Positions 15,958-25,861 of a DNA stretch of 64,000 bases are shown here, in pieces. Position 1 is the stretch's first letter. Every line of letters starts with the position of its first letter. The DNA is taken from positions 1 through 64,000 of the forward strand of contig NZ_CAUWHO010000009.1 of the NCBI RefSeq assembly GCF_963558545.1, written 5' to 3'. The translations under genes were made by a program, and so were the position numbers. Origin of the DNA: Tyzzerella sp963558545. Lineage in GTDB: Bacteria > Bacillota > Clostridia > Lachnospirales > CAG-274. The notes under the pieces were generated by a model. The model did not search any database. It was not told the origin of the DNA and saw only the letters and a list, made by a program, of their open reading frames with translations.

Positions 15958-18492
15958 ATGGTAACTTTAAGCATTCTTTATAAGGATAAATACCTTTTTA
16001 AAGATTTTTTAAAACATAAAAATTTTAATTTTAATAAACATTGTCTTATTAGAATATATACTGCTATTTGCTCCCCTGAAGAAATAATGCCAATAATTAA
16101 CGATATAAAAGAAACTATACCAAACTCAAGCATTATTGGTGGTAGCTGTAGCGGTGTTGTATTTAGTGGAGAACAATTTGATACAGAAACTTTAGTAATT
16201 ATCGAGCAATTTGATAATGCTACTATAATTGTAAATAGACACTCATTTAAAGATAAACATCCTGCTCATGTAGCAAAAGAAGTTAACGATGCAATAGAAG
16301 GGTTTAATGTTCCTCTTATGCATATTTTATGTAGTGACTACTATGGTGATGTAACTAAATTTGTAGATTCTTTTAATTCTATAAACCAAACTACAAGGTT
16401 GGTTGGAGGTGTTTTAGGAGAGATTTTACCAAAAAATATTCCACCTTATGCCTTTACAGAAGAAGGTGTGTTAGAACAAAGCATAGTAACTGCTAGTATA
16501 ATAAAAAAAGAATTACATATTTTTGCAGAAGTAAACGTTGCTCACGAGCCTATTAGCCAAGTTTACACCCTTAATTCTTGCGATGGTAGCAACCTATTAG
16601 AGATAAATAATACTCCTGCTATAGATTGGTGTAAAAGCCATTTTGGTATGGAAGACTTAAAATCTTATACAGACTGGCAAGAAATTGCTGAAAATGATTC
16701 ATTGCTTAGATTTCCTTTAATTTTACAGGGTCATAATTCTAATAATATTAGTAGATTTATAAAATACGATTCTAAAAGCCAAAATATGTCTTGCTATTTT
16801 TCAAAGCTAAACGAAAATACACAGTTTAAAATAGGATATGTTAACCCTATGAAGTGTGTGCAAGAAATGTATAGAATATGTAGCTCAATAAAAGAACAGC
16901 CTATAGAAAGTCTATTTTTCTATTCTTGTCTGTTTAGGAAATTATATTTAAGTAACTGTGCAAAATGGGAAATAAGCCCATTTGGTAAAAATATATGTGG
17001 TATATTTTTATTTGGAGAAATTTTTTATGTAAATGGTAAAAATGAATTTTTAAATGGTTCTTGTTGTTTTATTGGATTAGCAGAACAAAACTCTAAAAAT
17101 ATAAACATAGACTTTTCTGTATTTGATGAATTATATAAAATAAAAGATGACAATGAACAATTATTAAATATTGTATTAAAAAAACAAAGTGCTACTATAT
17201 ACGAACAAAACAAAAAACTTCTAGAGAATGTATTATTACACCAAGAATTTTCTAAGCAACGTATTTATATAGATGCCAATTTAGGTATAAATAATAGTAT
17301 TAAATTTTTAAATGAAAAGCACACTAAAAATTTTAATAAAATATGTATGATACAGTTAGAAAATTCTGACCTTCTTATGTCTAGGTTAGGCAAAGATGAA
17401 TATTTTGAAATTATTAAAAATGTTATACATTCCCTATCAAAGTTTATAGATAACTACTCTCCATACAACAACAACTATAGTATTTACGCCTTAAATGACA
17501 ACACTATCTTCTTAGCTGTTGGAAAAACTATGCACGATGATAAATTTGATAAGTTTATTAACGAAATATACAAAAATTTTCAATTTATAAAACTTCCTAA
17601 TAGAGAAGAACTTATAATCTTTAGATTTGCTATTGTTATTGATGAAAAAAACTTAATAGAATGTGGACTAGAAACTTTACAAAAATGTAAAAGCCTTCAA
17701 ACATATTTCTTAGTATATAATTCTTCTAACGAAAAAGAAATCCAATTTGATAATGAAATGGAAATTATACAATTATTAAATGAAGTTATAAAAAATAATT
17801 GGGTTATACCTTATTTTCAAGGTATGTACGATAACAAAAATAAAGTTATAAATAAATACGAAGCATTAATGCGTATAAGAGATAAAAATGGCAAAATATA
17901 TTCACCTTATTATTTTATGGATATTGCAAAAAAATATAACCTTTACCCAACTTTAAGTAGAATGATGGTAGAACAAGTACTAGATATTTTTGATAACCTA
18001 CAAACTAATGTTTCAATCAATTTCTCTGCTTATGATATAAATTCTAAAAGCTTTCAAAATGCTATTTTTAAAAAGCTAGAAAACATAAAAAATAAAGGCA
18101 ATTTTACTTTTGAAATTTTAGAAGATGAAAATTTTAGAAGTATGGAAATGTTAAAAATATTTATAAAACGTGCTAGAGAACATAATGTAAAAATAGCTAT
18201 TGATGACTTTGGTACAGGTTATTCTAATTTTATGGAAATATCAAAAATTGCACCAGATTTTATTAAAGTAGACGGAGCTATAATAAAAAATATTGATAGT
18301 GATATTATGAACTTTAAAGTATTAAAAACTATTGTATACTTAGGGAAACAACTAAATGCTACTCTAATTGCAGAGTTTGTTGAAAATGAGAGTATACAAA
18401 AAGTTATAGAGCACCTTGATATACAGTTTTCCCAAGGGTATTATTTTTCAAAACCAGAACCTTATGAAAATATTAAAGATAACTTAAAATAA
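15958..18492 (+). CDS. FIST sensor - degenerate GGDEF - EAL cyclic-di-GMP phosphodiesterase
   Basis: 844 residues without membrane segments. It has a FIST N domain (about 30-215, with SSIIGGSCSGVVF), a FIST C domain (about 220-380), a short coiled coil (about 395-420), a GGDEF-like domain lacking the GGDEF motif (about 430-590), and an EAL domain (about 600-840). The EAL catalytic set looks complete: YEALMR, NFSAYDI, FEILED, DDFGTGYSN, KVDG, AEFVE and QGYYFSKP. It should hydrolyse cyclic di-GMP, opposing the cyclase at 12010-13227. FIST domains are thought to bind small ligands such as amino acids. The start follows AGAGG and the gene has its own consensus promoter. Confidence 0.9.
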   Translation: MVTLSILYKDKYLFKDFLKHKNFNFNKHCLIRIYTAICSPEEIMPIINDIKETIPNSSIIGGSCSGVVFSGEQFDTETLVIIEQFDNATIIVNRHSFKDKHPAHVAKEVNDAIEGFNVPLMHILCSDYYGDVTKFVDSFNSINQTTRLVGGVLGEILPKNIPPYAFTEEGVLEQSIVTASIIKKELHIFAEVNVAHEPISQVYTLNSCDGSNLLEINNTPAIDWCKSHFGMEDLKSYTDWQEIAENDSLLRFPLILQGHNSNNISRFIKYDSKSQNMSCYFSKLNENTQFKIGYVNPMKCVQEMYRICSSIKEQPIESLFFYSCLFRKLYLSNCAKWEISPFGKNICGIFLFGEIFYVNGKNEFLNGSCCFIGLAEQNSKNINIDFSVFDELYKIKDDNEQLLNIVLKKQSATIYEQNKKLLENVLLHQEFSKQRIYIDANLGINNSIKFLNEKHTKNFNKICMIQLENSDLLMSRLGKDEYFEIIKNVIHSLSKFIDNYSPYNNNYSIYALNDNTIFLAVGKTMHDDKFDKFINEIYKNFQFIKLPNREELIIFRFAIVIDEKNLIECGLETLQKCKSLQTYFLVYNSSNEKEIQFDNEMEIIQLLNEVIKNNWVIPYFQGMYDNKNKVINKYEALMRIRDKNGKIYSPYYFMDIAKKYNLYPTLSRMMVEQVLDIFDNLQTNVSINFSAYDINSKSFQNAIFKKLENIKNKGNFTFEILEDENFRSMEMLKIFIKRAREHNVKIAIDDFGTGYSNFMEISKIAPDFIKVDGAIIKNIDSDIMNFKVLKTIVYLGKQLNATLIAEFVENESIQKVIEHLDIQFSQGYYFSKPEPYENIKDNLK

Positions 18493-18521
18493 ATAAAATT
18501 AATATTTTTATAAAAATATAA

Positions 18522-18572
18522 AATAATAAATAAAAGCTAGTTTTTAAATACAACTAGCTTTTATTTATTATT
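18522..18572. terminator. Perfect 21-bp hairpin shared by convergent genes
   Basis: Bases 18522-18542 and 18552-18572 are exact reverse complements around AAAAGCTAGTT, loop of 9. The right arm covers the ispD stop codon. With T-rich flanks on both sides it can end transcription of the FIST-EAL gene and of the mur-ispD operon. Confidence 0.78.
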
Positions 18573-19236
18573 GAAAAAATTTTAAATCTTCTTTTGTTGT
18601 TATTTTTATGTTGCTATAACTTCCCTCAACCATTTTAACTTTTACGCCAAAGCTTTCTACAACACTTGCATCATCTGTTACAAATATACCACTATTAATA
18701 GCATAATCATAGGCTTCTTTTATTATACTATATTTAAATACTTGTGGCGTACTGGCAAGCCATACATTATCTCTATTAGGCGTATCTTCTATAAAACCGT
18801 CCTTACATATTTTAATAGTATCTTTTGCTCTAACCCCTAAAACACAAGCATTATAAATTTTAGTTTTTTCTATTATATTTGTTATTTCATCTTCTGTTAT
18901 AAAAGGCCTTACACCATCGTGTATAGCTACTATACTATCCTTATCTTTTATATAGTTTATACCATTATATACAGAATTTAACCTCTCTTTGCCTCCTTCT
19001 ATAACAGCAACTATTTTTTTATATTTGTAAATACCTATTATATCGTCCCTAAAATAATTTATATATTCCTTATTAGTAACTATTATAATTTCATCTATAC
19101 TACTACAATTTTCAAATTTATCTATTGTGTAGCAAACAATAGGCTTATTATTTATGTTTATAAACTGCTTAGGCATATCACTGTTCATTCTTTTACCTAC
19201 TCCAGAACAAACAATTACTACTATATTTTTAGACAT
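18568..19236 (-). CDS. ispD: IspD, 2-C-methyl-D-erythritol 4-phosphate cytidylyltransferase
   Basis: 222 residues, the usual length. The nucleotide-binding loop reads CSGVGKRMNSDMPKQF (family AAGxGxRM, here with Cys-Ser), and AIHDGVRPF, TPQVFKYSII and TDDASVVE follow. The enzyme couples CTP to methylerythritol phosphate in the non-mevalonate isoprenoid pathway, which feeds undecaprenyl phosphate synthesis. It is the last gene of the murE-to-ftsW run, 9 bases after ftsW, with AAGGAG before the ATG. A CDP-ribitol synthase (TarI) is the main alternative because the families are similar, but the motifs fit IspD. Confidence 0.85.
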   Translation of the reverse strand: MSKNIVVIVCSGVGKRMNSDMPKQFININNKPIVCYTIDKFENCSSIDEIIIVTNKEYINYFRDDIIGIYKYKKIVAVIEGGKERLNSVYNGINYIKDKDSIVAIHDGVRPFITEDEITNIIEKTKIYNACVLGVRAKDTIKICKDGFIEDTPNRDNVWLASTPQVFKYSIIKEAYDYAINSGIFVTDDASVVESFGVKVKMVEGSYSNIKITTKEDLKFFQ

Positions 19237-19245
19237 AATAACTCC

Positions 19246-20445
19246 TTAATCTTTAAAGTATCTAGAAAAGTTTAATATTAACCCTGTACAAGCCATCATT
19301 ATTAATAAAGATGTACCACCGTAGCTTACAAAAGGAAGAGGTATACCTGTGTTAGGCATAGTATTAGTAACAACGGCTATATTTATAATAACTTGCACAG
19401 CTATCATAGTTGTTATACCTACACATACATAACTCATATAAGATTTAGGAGAATGTATAGCTACTATATACCCTCTCCATATTATCATTGCAAATAATAA
19501 TATAAATATTATAGCACCAGCAAGTCCAAGCTCCTCGCATATAATAGAAAATATAATATCATTTTGTGCCTCTGGTATAAAGCCAAGCTTTTGCCTACTT
19601 TGTCCTATACCAAGCCCAAAAAAACCTCCAGATGCTATTGCATATAAAGATTGTACTGTTTGGTATCCTTTGTCATTTATTACCCCTTCAGCAAAAGGGT
19701 TTAGCCAAGCCTGCACCCTAGCCATTCTAAACGTATCTCCAAATATAATAATACCAGCTATACCAAGTACACCAAATAGAACCATAGGTACAAAATATTT
19801 TATTGTAGGAGATGCTACAAATATAATAGACATACCTATAACTGCCATTATTATAGCTGTACTAGTATTTTCTATCAAAACTAAGCCTGTTGGTATAGCT
19901 ATTATAAAACAGCATTTTAAAAAGCCTTCCCAAGTATTTAATATATTTTTATTATCTGATACATATTTTGATAAATATAATATAAGCCCAACTTTTGCTA
20001 CCTCTGATGGTTGAAACTGTATAGGACCTATTCCTATCCATCTTTTAGCACCTTTTACTTCTTTACCAATAAATAAAACTAAAACTAAAAATATAATAGA
20101 TACTATAAATACCATTTTAGATGAATTTTTATAAAATCTCCAGTCAAAATGTATTATTATAGCTACTAAAATAAATCCTATAATAGCAAAAAGTCCTTGT
20201 CTTTTAAAAAAATGTAAAATATCATTAAAATCTGTTTTACCTACATAATAACTAGCACTAAAAACCATTATTACACCAAATGAAACTAAAATAATAAGGC
20301 TTAGCAAAATTATAGGGTCTATTTTACCTTTATGTATAATTACTTCTTCTATTTGCTCTATCTCAAAACTTCTTATATTGTTACGTTTATTTATACGTTG
20401 TCTTTCGCTTTCCCTAAGATGTGAACTTCTCCTAGATGTGGCCAA
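19246..20445 (-). CDS. ftsW: FtsW/SpoVE-type SEDS glycosyltransferase
   Basis: 399 residues. A basic cytoplasmic N-terminal extension of about 40 residues precedes about ten membrane spans. SEDS-family motifs are present: the conserved KGAKRWIGIGPIQFQPSEVAK and PFVSYGGTSLLIMM. These proteins polymerise lipid II into glycan strands with a class B penicillin-binding protein; the FtsW branch acts at the division septum and SpoVE in the spore cortex. The mur-cluster position favours FtsW, but SpoVE cannot be excluded. The start is a TTG at 20445, with AAGGAG 10 bases upstream. Confidence 0.9.
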   Translation of the reverse strand: MATSRRSSHLRESERQRINKRNNIRSFEIEQIEEVIIHKGKIDPIILLSLIILVSFGVIMVFSASYYVGKTDFNDILHFFKRQGLFAIIGFILVAIIIHFDWRFYKNSSKMVFIVSIIFLVLVLFIGKEVKGAKRWIGIGPIQFQPSEVAKVGLILYLSKYVSDNKNILNTWEGFLKCCFIIAIPTGLVLIENTSTAIIMAVIGMSIIFVASPTIKYFVPMVLFGVLGIAGIIIFGDTFRMARVQAWLNPFAEGVINDKGYQTVQSLYAIASGGFFGLGIGQSRQKLGFIPEAQNDIIFSIICEELGLAGAIIFILLFAMIIWRGYIVAIHSPKSYMSYVCVGITTMIAVQVIINIAVVTNTMPNTGIPLPFVSYGGTSLLIMMACTGLILNFSRYFKD

Positions 20446-20452
20446 TATAAAA

Positions 20453-21793
20453 TCACTCCTTCAAATCCTTTACGTACTGTTTAAAAATATTACCTCTTTC
20501 TTCGTAATCTTTAAACATATCAAAGCTAGCACAGGCTGGTGATAAAAGGACACATTCTCCAGCATTTGCATTTTCATAACAATAATTTATAGCTTCAAAA
20601 AAAGTTTCTTTTATTATATAATTATTAAAATTTAATTTTTCACAATCTTTTGCAAGTCTGTCCCTAACTTGCCCTATAATAACAGCTTTAACAACTTTAT
20701 CTTTAAACTCCTTTATCATAGGTAAAAAATCTGCATTTTTTTCATACCCACCAACTATAAGATATGTAGGCTTTTTCATAGCATTAATTGCTTTTATTGT
20801 TGCATCTGTATTAGTCCCTTTAGAATCATTATAATAGTCTACACCTTTTTTGCTAGCAACATATTCTATACGATGCTCCACTGCTTTAAAGGTTTTAATA
20901 CCCTCTATTATAACATCGGTAGGCACTTTATAACATATACACATTAGTATAGCTACCATAATATTTTCCATATTATGCTCACCTAATATTTTTATATCAT
21001 CTGTATTTATAAATGGATAATTATCTATATAAATGTAATTATCTTTTAAATATGCTCCATTTTTTATTTGCTCTTTTGTAGAAAAATACATTACTTTAGA
21101 TTTAGCTTTTGGCTCCATTTTCCTGCACTCTAAATCATCATAATTTAATATTAAAAAATCGTTTTCATCTTGATTTTCAAATATTTTCTCTTTAGCTTTT
21201 ATGTAATTTACCATTGTTTTATGTCTGTTTAAATGGTCTTCTGTTATATTTAAAACAGATGCTATTATAGGCTTAAATGTTTTTATAGTTTCTAGCTGAA
21301 AACTACTAAGCTCTAATGCTACTATGCTATCTTCTTCTAAATCTAGTGCATAATAAGAAAAAGGTACTCCTATATTGCCTGCTACATATGTTTTTTTATA
21401 ATTTTTTAAAATATGCCCTAAAAGACTTGTAGTTGTTGTTTTTCCATTAGTTCCTGTTATAGCTATAATAGGTGCTTTGCACACTAAATATGCAAGCTCT
21501 ATTTCGCTTATTACAGGTATCTTTTCACTAGCATATTTTACAAAATCTAAATCCGTAGGTAGACCTGGACTAATAACCATTAAATCCATACTATCTATAA
21601 GGCTATTACTTGGGTTTTTCCCCAAATATAAATTTATATTATTTTCTTTTAAAGTATTTATTTGCTCTATATCTTCTTCAGTTTTTAAATCTTGTATAGT
21701 TACGTTTGCTCCTAATTTTTTTAACATTAAAGAAGCACATATACCACTTCTTGCTATACCACAAACAAGCACATTTTTATTATAAAATTCCAT
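20453..21793 (-). CDS. murD: MurD, UDP-MurNAc-L-alanine:D-glutamate ligase
   Basis: 446 residues, standard for MurD. It has an N-terminal Rossmann domain (VLVCGIARSGICASLMLKK), a central ATP-binding domain with ITGTNGKTTTTSLLGH, ELSSFQLETI and LNITEDHLNRH, and a C-terminal Mur ligase domain with YYNDSKGTNTDA. It adds D-glutamate to UDP-MurNAc-L-Ala in the cytoplasm, the second peptide step of peptidoglycan precursor synthesis. AGGGGG lies 9 bases before the ATG. It sits between mraY (18 bases) and ftsW (7 bases). Confidence 0.96.
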   Translation of the reverse strand: MEFYNKNVLVCGIARSGICASLMLKKLGANVTIQDLKTEEDIEQINTLKENNINLYLGKNPSNSLIDSMDLMVISPGLPTDLDFVKYASEKIPVISEIELAYLVCKAPIIAITGTNGKTTTTSLLGHILKNYKKTYVAGNIGVPFSYYALDLEEDSIVALELSSFQLETIKTFKPIIASVLNITEDHLNRHKTMVNYIKAKEKIFENQDENDFLILNYDDLECRKMEPKAKSKVMYFSTKEQIKNGAYLKDNYIYIDNYPFINTDDIKILGEHNMENIMVAILMCICYKVPTDVIIEGIKTFKAVEHRIEYVASKKGVDYYNDSKGTNTDATIKAINAMKKPTYLIVGGYEKNADFLPMIKEFKDKVVKAVIIGQVRDRLAKDCEKLNFNNYIIKETFFEAINYCYENANAGECVLLSPACASFDMFKDYEERGNIFKQYVKDLKE

Positions 21794-21811
21794 ACATAAA
21801 ATCCCCCTATT

Positions 21812-22789
21812 TTAAAAGAAATTTTTTGTAGCCAAAAATCCTACAAGACAAGCCATAGCAGTTATTATATAAAATACTGCAACAACTTTAACCTCTTTCC
21901 AACCACATTGTTCAAAATGATGATGTATTGGTGCCATTTTAAAGAGCCTTTTACCTTTTGTAAGCCTAAAATATCCAACTTGTAGCATAACAGATACAGC
22001 TTCCAAAACATATATTATACCAACAATAATAATAAATAAAGGCATTTTCATTATTATTGCTATGCTAGCTACTAATCCACCAAGAGCAAGAGAGCCTGTA
22101 TCTCCCATAAAAACTTTTGCAGGGTGTGTATTAAAAAGTAAAAATCCAAGTAATGCTCCAACAGCTGCTCCTGTTATAGGTAAAAGAGATTTATTAATAG
22201 CTAGTGCATTAAATAAAAAGAATATAACTACTAAAACAGTAACTCCAGATGCAAGTCCGTCTAGCCCATCTGTCAAATTTACACTATTAACTGTCCCTAC
22301 CATAACAATAAAGAAAAATGGTATAAATAAAATACCAAGTTCTAATGTTTTTCCATTTGTAAAAGGTATATACACATCTGTACCAACATTAGAATAATTG
22401 TATAAATAATATAAAAATACGCCTGTAATAATAATCTGTCCTATTATTTTTTGGTATGCCCTAAGTCCTAAAGAACGCTTTTTTACAACCTTTATATAAT
22501 CATCTATAAATCCTATTATACCATATCCTATCGTAACAAATAATACTGCTATTCCATCTTTATTCCCTTTTAAAAAAAATAATGATGATATAACTAAACT
22601 TATTAAAATCATTATTCCACCCATAGTAGGTGTTCCAGACTTTATAAGATGACTTTGAGGCCCGTCATCTCTAACATTTTGCCCAAATTTTAATCTAGTT
22701 AAAAATGGTATAATAATAGGGCATAAAAATATATTAATAATAAAAGCTATTAATATTGCATAAATAGCCGAATATAAATCAAACTGCAT
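21812..22789 (-). CDS. mraY: MraY, phospho-MurNAc-pentapeptide transferase
   Basis: 325 residues with about ten membrane spans. MraY signatures are present: GTPTMGG, FIDDYIKVVKKRSLGL, NLTDGLDGLA, FMGDTGSLALGG and the C-terminal MAPIHHHFEQCGW. It transfers phospho-MurNAc-pentapeptide to undecaprenyl phosphate, forming lipid I at the inner face of the membrane. Its first codons overlap the last 11 bases of murF, and AAGGAG lies just inside murF, so translation of the two is coupled. Confidence 0.97.
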   Translation of the reverse strand: MQFDLYSAIYAILIAFIINIFLCPIIIPFLTRLKFGQNVRDDGPQSHLIKSGTPTMGGIMILISLVISSLFFLKGNKDGIAVLFVTIGYGIIGFIDDYIKVVKKRSLGLRAYQKIIGQIIITGVFLYYLYNYSNVGTDVYIPFTNGKTLELGILFIPFFFIVMVGTVNSVNLTDGLDGLASGVTVLVVIFFLFNALAINKSLLPITGAAVGALLGFLLFNTHPAKVFMGDTGSLALGGLVASIAIIMKMPLFIIIVGIIYVLEAVSVMLQVGYFRLTKGKRLFKMAPIHHHFEQCGWKEVKVVAVFYIITAMACLVGFLATKNFF

Positions 22790-24161
22790 TGCTTTCTCTC
22801 CTTATAATTTTGTCTACCGTATTTTCTAATTTCATACCCCTAGAGGCTTTAACAAGGATAGTATCTCCTTCATTTAATACATTATATATATCTTTAATAA
22901 AATCATCTTGAGTTTTAAAATAATTTATGTTAGATTTACTATTTTTATTACTATTTGCACCTTGTAGCATATAATAGCTATGTTCTCCTATAAATATAAG
23001 TTCATCTATACCTTTTTCTGTTGCATATTTTCCTACATCATAGTGCATATCGTTAGAATATTCTCCAAGCTCAAACATATCACCAAGTATTGCAACTTTT
23101 CTACCTTTTGTAGTAGCTAGCACATCTAATGTTGCTTTCATAGAAGTAGGGTTTGCATTGTATGCATCATTTATTACTGTATATTTATCTACTTTTATAA
23201 TATCCATTCTCATTTTGCTAGGCTTAAAAGTTTCTAACCCTTCTTTTATTTCATTTTCTTTAAGCCCTAAAATACTACAAACTAATGTAACAGCTAAAGC
23301 ATTAGATATCATATGCTTGCCAGGTATTTTTAAGTCTAAATTAAAGCTTTTATCAAAGTAATTAATTGTAGCACTTATACCCTCTATTCCTTTTTCTTTT
23401 ATATTAGTAGCGTAAGCATCTAACGTACTATCTACACTATAAAAATAACATCTACTACTATCTTCTTTTAGTGTATATAGCATATCGTCATCGCCATTTA
23501 AAATTTTTATTCCATTAGGTTTTAAGTATTCAAATATTTCATATTTAGCACGTAGTATTCCTTCTCTACTACCTAAATTTTCTATATGAGATACACCTAT
23601 ATTTGTTATCAATGCTATATCTGGCTTTGCTATTTTGCTAAGCTCTCTTATTTCTCCAAAATGGTTCATTCCCATTTCCAAAACAACTACCTGTGTATCT
23701 TCTTCAATATTAAAAATAGTTAAAGGAAGTCCTATTTCATTGTTAAAATTGCCTTGTGTTTTTACTGTGTTATATTTTACTGACAAACAAGATGCCAACA
23801 TATCTTTAGTTGTTGTTTTACCAGCACTACCAGTTAATGCTATTACTGGGATATTAAATAAACTCTTATAATAAATAGCTAAATCTTTTAAAGCATCTTT
23901 GGTATCTCCAACCTTTATTACTATATTATCTGTTTTTATATCTTTTTGGCTTAAACAAGCAATAGCCCCTTTTTCAAATGCCACATCTATAAAGTTATGC
24001 CCATCAAAATTTTCACCTACTATTGGTATAAACAAATCTCCTTGTTTAATTGTTCTTGTGTCAGTAGATATGTTTTTTATAAAAATATCATCTGTATTAA
24101 TATTATTATTTATACAACCATTTACAGCTTTTATAACATCTTCTATAAAAATAGGTTTCAT
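22779..24161 (-). CDS. murF: MurF, UDP-MurNAc-tripeptide:D-Ala-D-Ala ligase
   Basis: 460 residues. ATP-binding ALTGSAGKTTTKDML, then EMGMNHFGEI and NDAYNANPTSM in the C-terminal half identify MurF. It adds D-Ala-D-Ala to the tripeptide precursor, completing the pentapeptide. The start codon follows the murE stop by one base, and GGAGG lies within the last murE codons. The N-terminal uridine-binding domain (about 1-85) is normal. Confidence 0.96.
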   Translation of the reverse strand: MKPIFIEDVIKAVNGCINNNINTDDIFIKNISTDTRTIKQGDLFIPIVGENFDGHNFIDVAFEKGAIACLSQKDIKTDNIVIKVGDTKDALKDLAIYYKSLFNIPVIALTGSAGKTTTKDMLASCLSVKYNTVKTQGNFNNEIGLPLTIFNIEEDTQVVVLEMGMNHFGEIRELSKIAKPDIALITNIGVSHIENLGSREGILRAKYEIFEYLKPNGIKILNGDDDMLYTLKEDSSRCYFYSVDSTLDAYATNIKEKGIEGISATINYFDKSFNLDLKIPGKHMISNALAVTLVCSILGLKENEIKEGLETFKPSKMRMDIIKVDKYTVINDAYNANPTSMKATLDVLATTKGRKVAILGDMFELGEYSNDMHYDVGKYATEKGIDELIFIGEHSYYMLQGANSNKNSKSNINYFKTQDDFIKDIYNVLNEGDTILVKASRGMKLENTVDKIIRRESNAV

Positions 24162-24162
24162 T

Positions 24163-25629
24163 TTATAAATCCTCCAAAGCCTCTTTTGCTACCTCTGTAT
24201 CGTCAAAATGTATTGTTCTATCTGCAAAAATTTCATAATCTTCGTGCCCTTTACCTGCTATTATAATGCTATCATTAGGTTTTGCTATATAAACTCCTCT
24301 ATAAATAGCCTCTCTACGTCCTGTTATTTTTTCATAACTACTTGTTATAGGTTTTATCCCTAGCTCTATTTCATCAATTATAGCTTCAGGTACTTCAGAG
24401 CGAGGGTTATCTGATGTAACAATAGTATAATCTGATAATCTAGCAGATATTTCCCCCATAATAGAGCGTTTTTTTCTATCTCTATCTCCACCACAACCAA
24501 ATATAGTTATAACTTTACCTTTTGTAAATTCTCTAACTGCTTTTATTATATTATCAAGTCCATCTGGCGTATGAGCATAATCTACTATTACGTTAAAGCC
24601 TTTATCATTAGGTATAGTTTGTATCCTACCAGGTACACCTTTTATACTTTTAATACCTTGTTTTATAATATCTATTGGTATATTTTGCATTAAACAAGCA
24701 CCTATAACACCAAGAGCGTTATAAACACTAAACCTACCAGGTATATTTAAAATAAAGCTCTCTATGTTATCATTAATTTTTACATCAAATGTTACCTTAT
24801 CCATAAAATATTGTATATTAATGGCTTGTAAATCACTTTCTTTTTCTATACTATAAGTAAATATTTTACAACTAGCATTTTTTGTTATTTCTTTTGCATA
24901 TTTATCATCTACATTTATTATTCCTATTTTACACATATTAAATAGTTTGCTTTTTGCATTACAATAATTTTCCATACTTTTATGCATATCTAAATGGTCT
25001 TGTGTAAGATTTGTAAAAATACCTATATTAAAGTTACATTCGTCAACTTTATGTAACTCTAATGCGTGAGATGATACCTCCATAACAACGTTATCTACAT
25101 TATTATTAGCCATTTTACTAAAAAGTTCATTAAGCTCTATTGTGTCTGGAGTTGTACTTGTTGCAAAATCAAAATCTATTTTTTTACCGTTTTCTCTAAT
25201 CTCAATAGTACCTATAATTCCTACTGTTTTTTTATATTCTAACAATACTTGCTCTAAAAAATATGTTGTGCTAGTCTTTCCGTTAGTACCTGTAACACCT
25301 ATAAGGTTTATATCTTTAGTAGCATTATTATAAAAATTTTTAGCTATTGTAGCTAAGGCTTCTCTTGTATTTTTTACTTGTAATATAGCTACATCTTTAA
25401 TTTCACTTTTTTCTATATTGTCTATATTCTCACAAAGTATTAAAGATGCCCCACTTTCTATAGCATTTTTTATAAACTTATGACCATCTACGTTAAATCC
25501 TTTTATAGCACCATACATAGAGCATTTTTTTACTTTTCTAGAATCTATTGTAAGATGAGATACTTCAATATTTTTATTTCCAATCAATTGTATGTATTTT
25601 AAATTTTTTATTAAATCTCCTAATATCAT
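24163..25629 (-). CDS. murE: MurE, meso-diaminopimelate-adding ligase
   Basis: 488 residues. The ATP loop GVTGTNGKTSTTYFLEQ, MEVSSHALEL and VDYAHTPDGLDNI mark a Mur ligase of the MurE type. The amino-acid specificity loop reads SDNPRSE; DNPR is the pattern of enzymes that add meso-diaminopimelate, so the cell wall probably contains that residue and not lysine. It is the first gene of murE-murF-mraY-murD-ftsW-ispD. The genes usually found before it in this cluster (mraZ, rsmH, ftsL, a penicillin-binding protein) are absent. Confidence 0.96.
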   Translation of the reverse strand: MILGDLIKNLKYIQLIGNKNIEVSHLTIDSRKVKKCSMYGAIKGFNVDGHKFIKNAIESGASLILCENIDNIEKSEIKDVAILQVKNTREALATIAKNFYNNATKDINLIGVTGTNGKTSTTYFLEQVLLEYKKTVGIIGTIEIRENGKKIDFDFATSTTPDTIELNELFSKMANNNVDNVVMEVSSHALELHKVDECNFNIGIFTNLTQDHLDMHKSMENYCNAKSKLFNMCKIGIINVDDKYAKEITKNASCKIFTYSIEKESDLQAINIQYFMDKVTFDVKINDNIESFILNIPGRFSVYNALGVIGACLMQNIPIDIIKQGIKSIKGVPGRIQTIPNDKGFNVIVDYAHTPDGLDNIIKAVREFTKGKVITIFGCGGDRDRKKRSIMGEISARLSDYTIVTSDNPRSEVPEAIIDEIELGIKPITSSYEKITGRREAIYRGVYIAKPNDSIIIAGKGHEDYEIFADRTIHFDDTEVAKEALEDL

Positions 25630-25667
25630 ATATATTACCTCATAAACTTTATATTCTATTTATATTA

Positions 25668-25696
25668 ATTATACATCTAATTTAACATTTTGTGTA
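25668..25696 (-). promoter_or_regulatory. Possible promoter of the murE operon
   Basis: On the minus strand a perfect TATAAT (25668-25673) lies about 40 bases before the murE start codon. The -35 candidate TACACA at 17 bases spacing is a weak match (4 of 6). Confidence 0.35.
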
Positions 25697-25813
25697 TCTT
25701 TTTTTAAGACAAAATATTTTATTATTTTATATATACAACTATTATCTTTTAATATACCATATTTTTCAATAGTTATCTATAATTATTATAAAATTTTTAC
25801 TTTAAAGTTTTAC

Positions 25814-25859
25814 AAAATATAAATAGGAATTGTAAAATTACAATTCCTATTTATATTTT
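25814..25859 (-). terminator. Perfect 22-bp hairpin after the SLH protein gene
   Basis: Bases 25814-25835 and 25838-25859 are exact reverse complements around AAATAGGAATTGTAA with a two-base loop, directly after the stop codon of the surface-protein gene. It separates that gene from the mur operon downstream. Confidence 0.72.
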
Positions 25860-25861
25860 AT

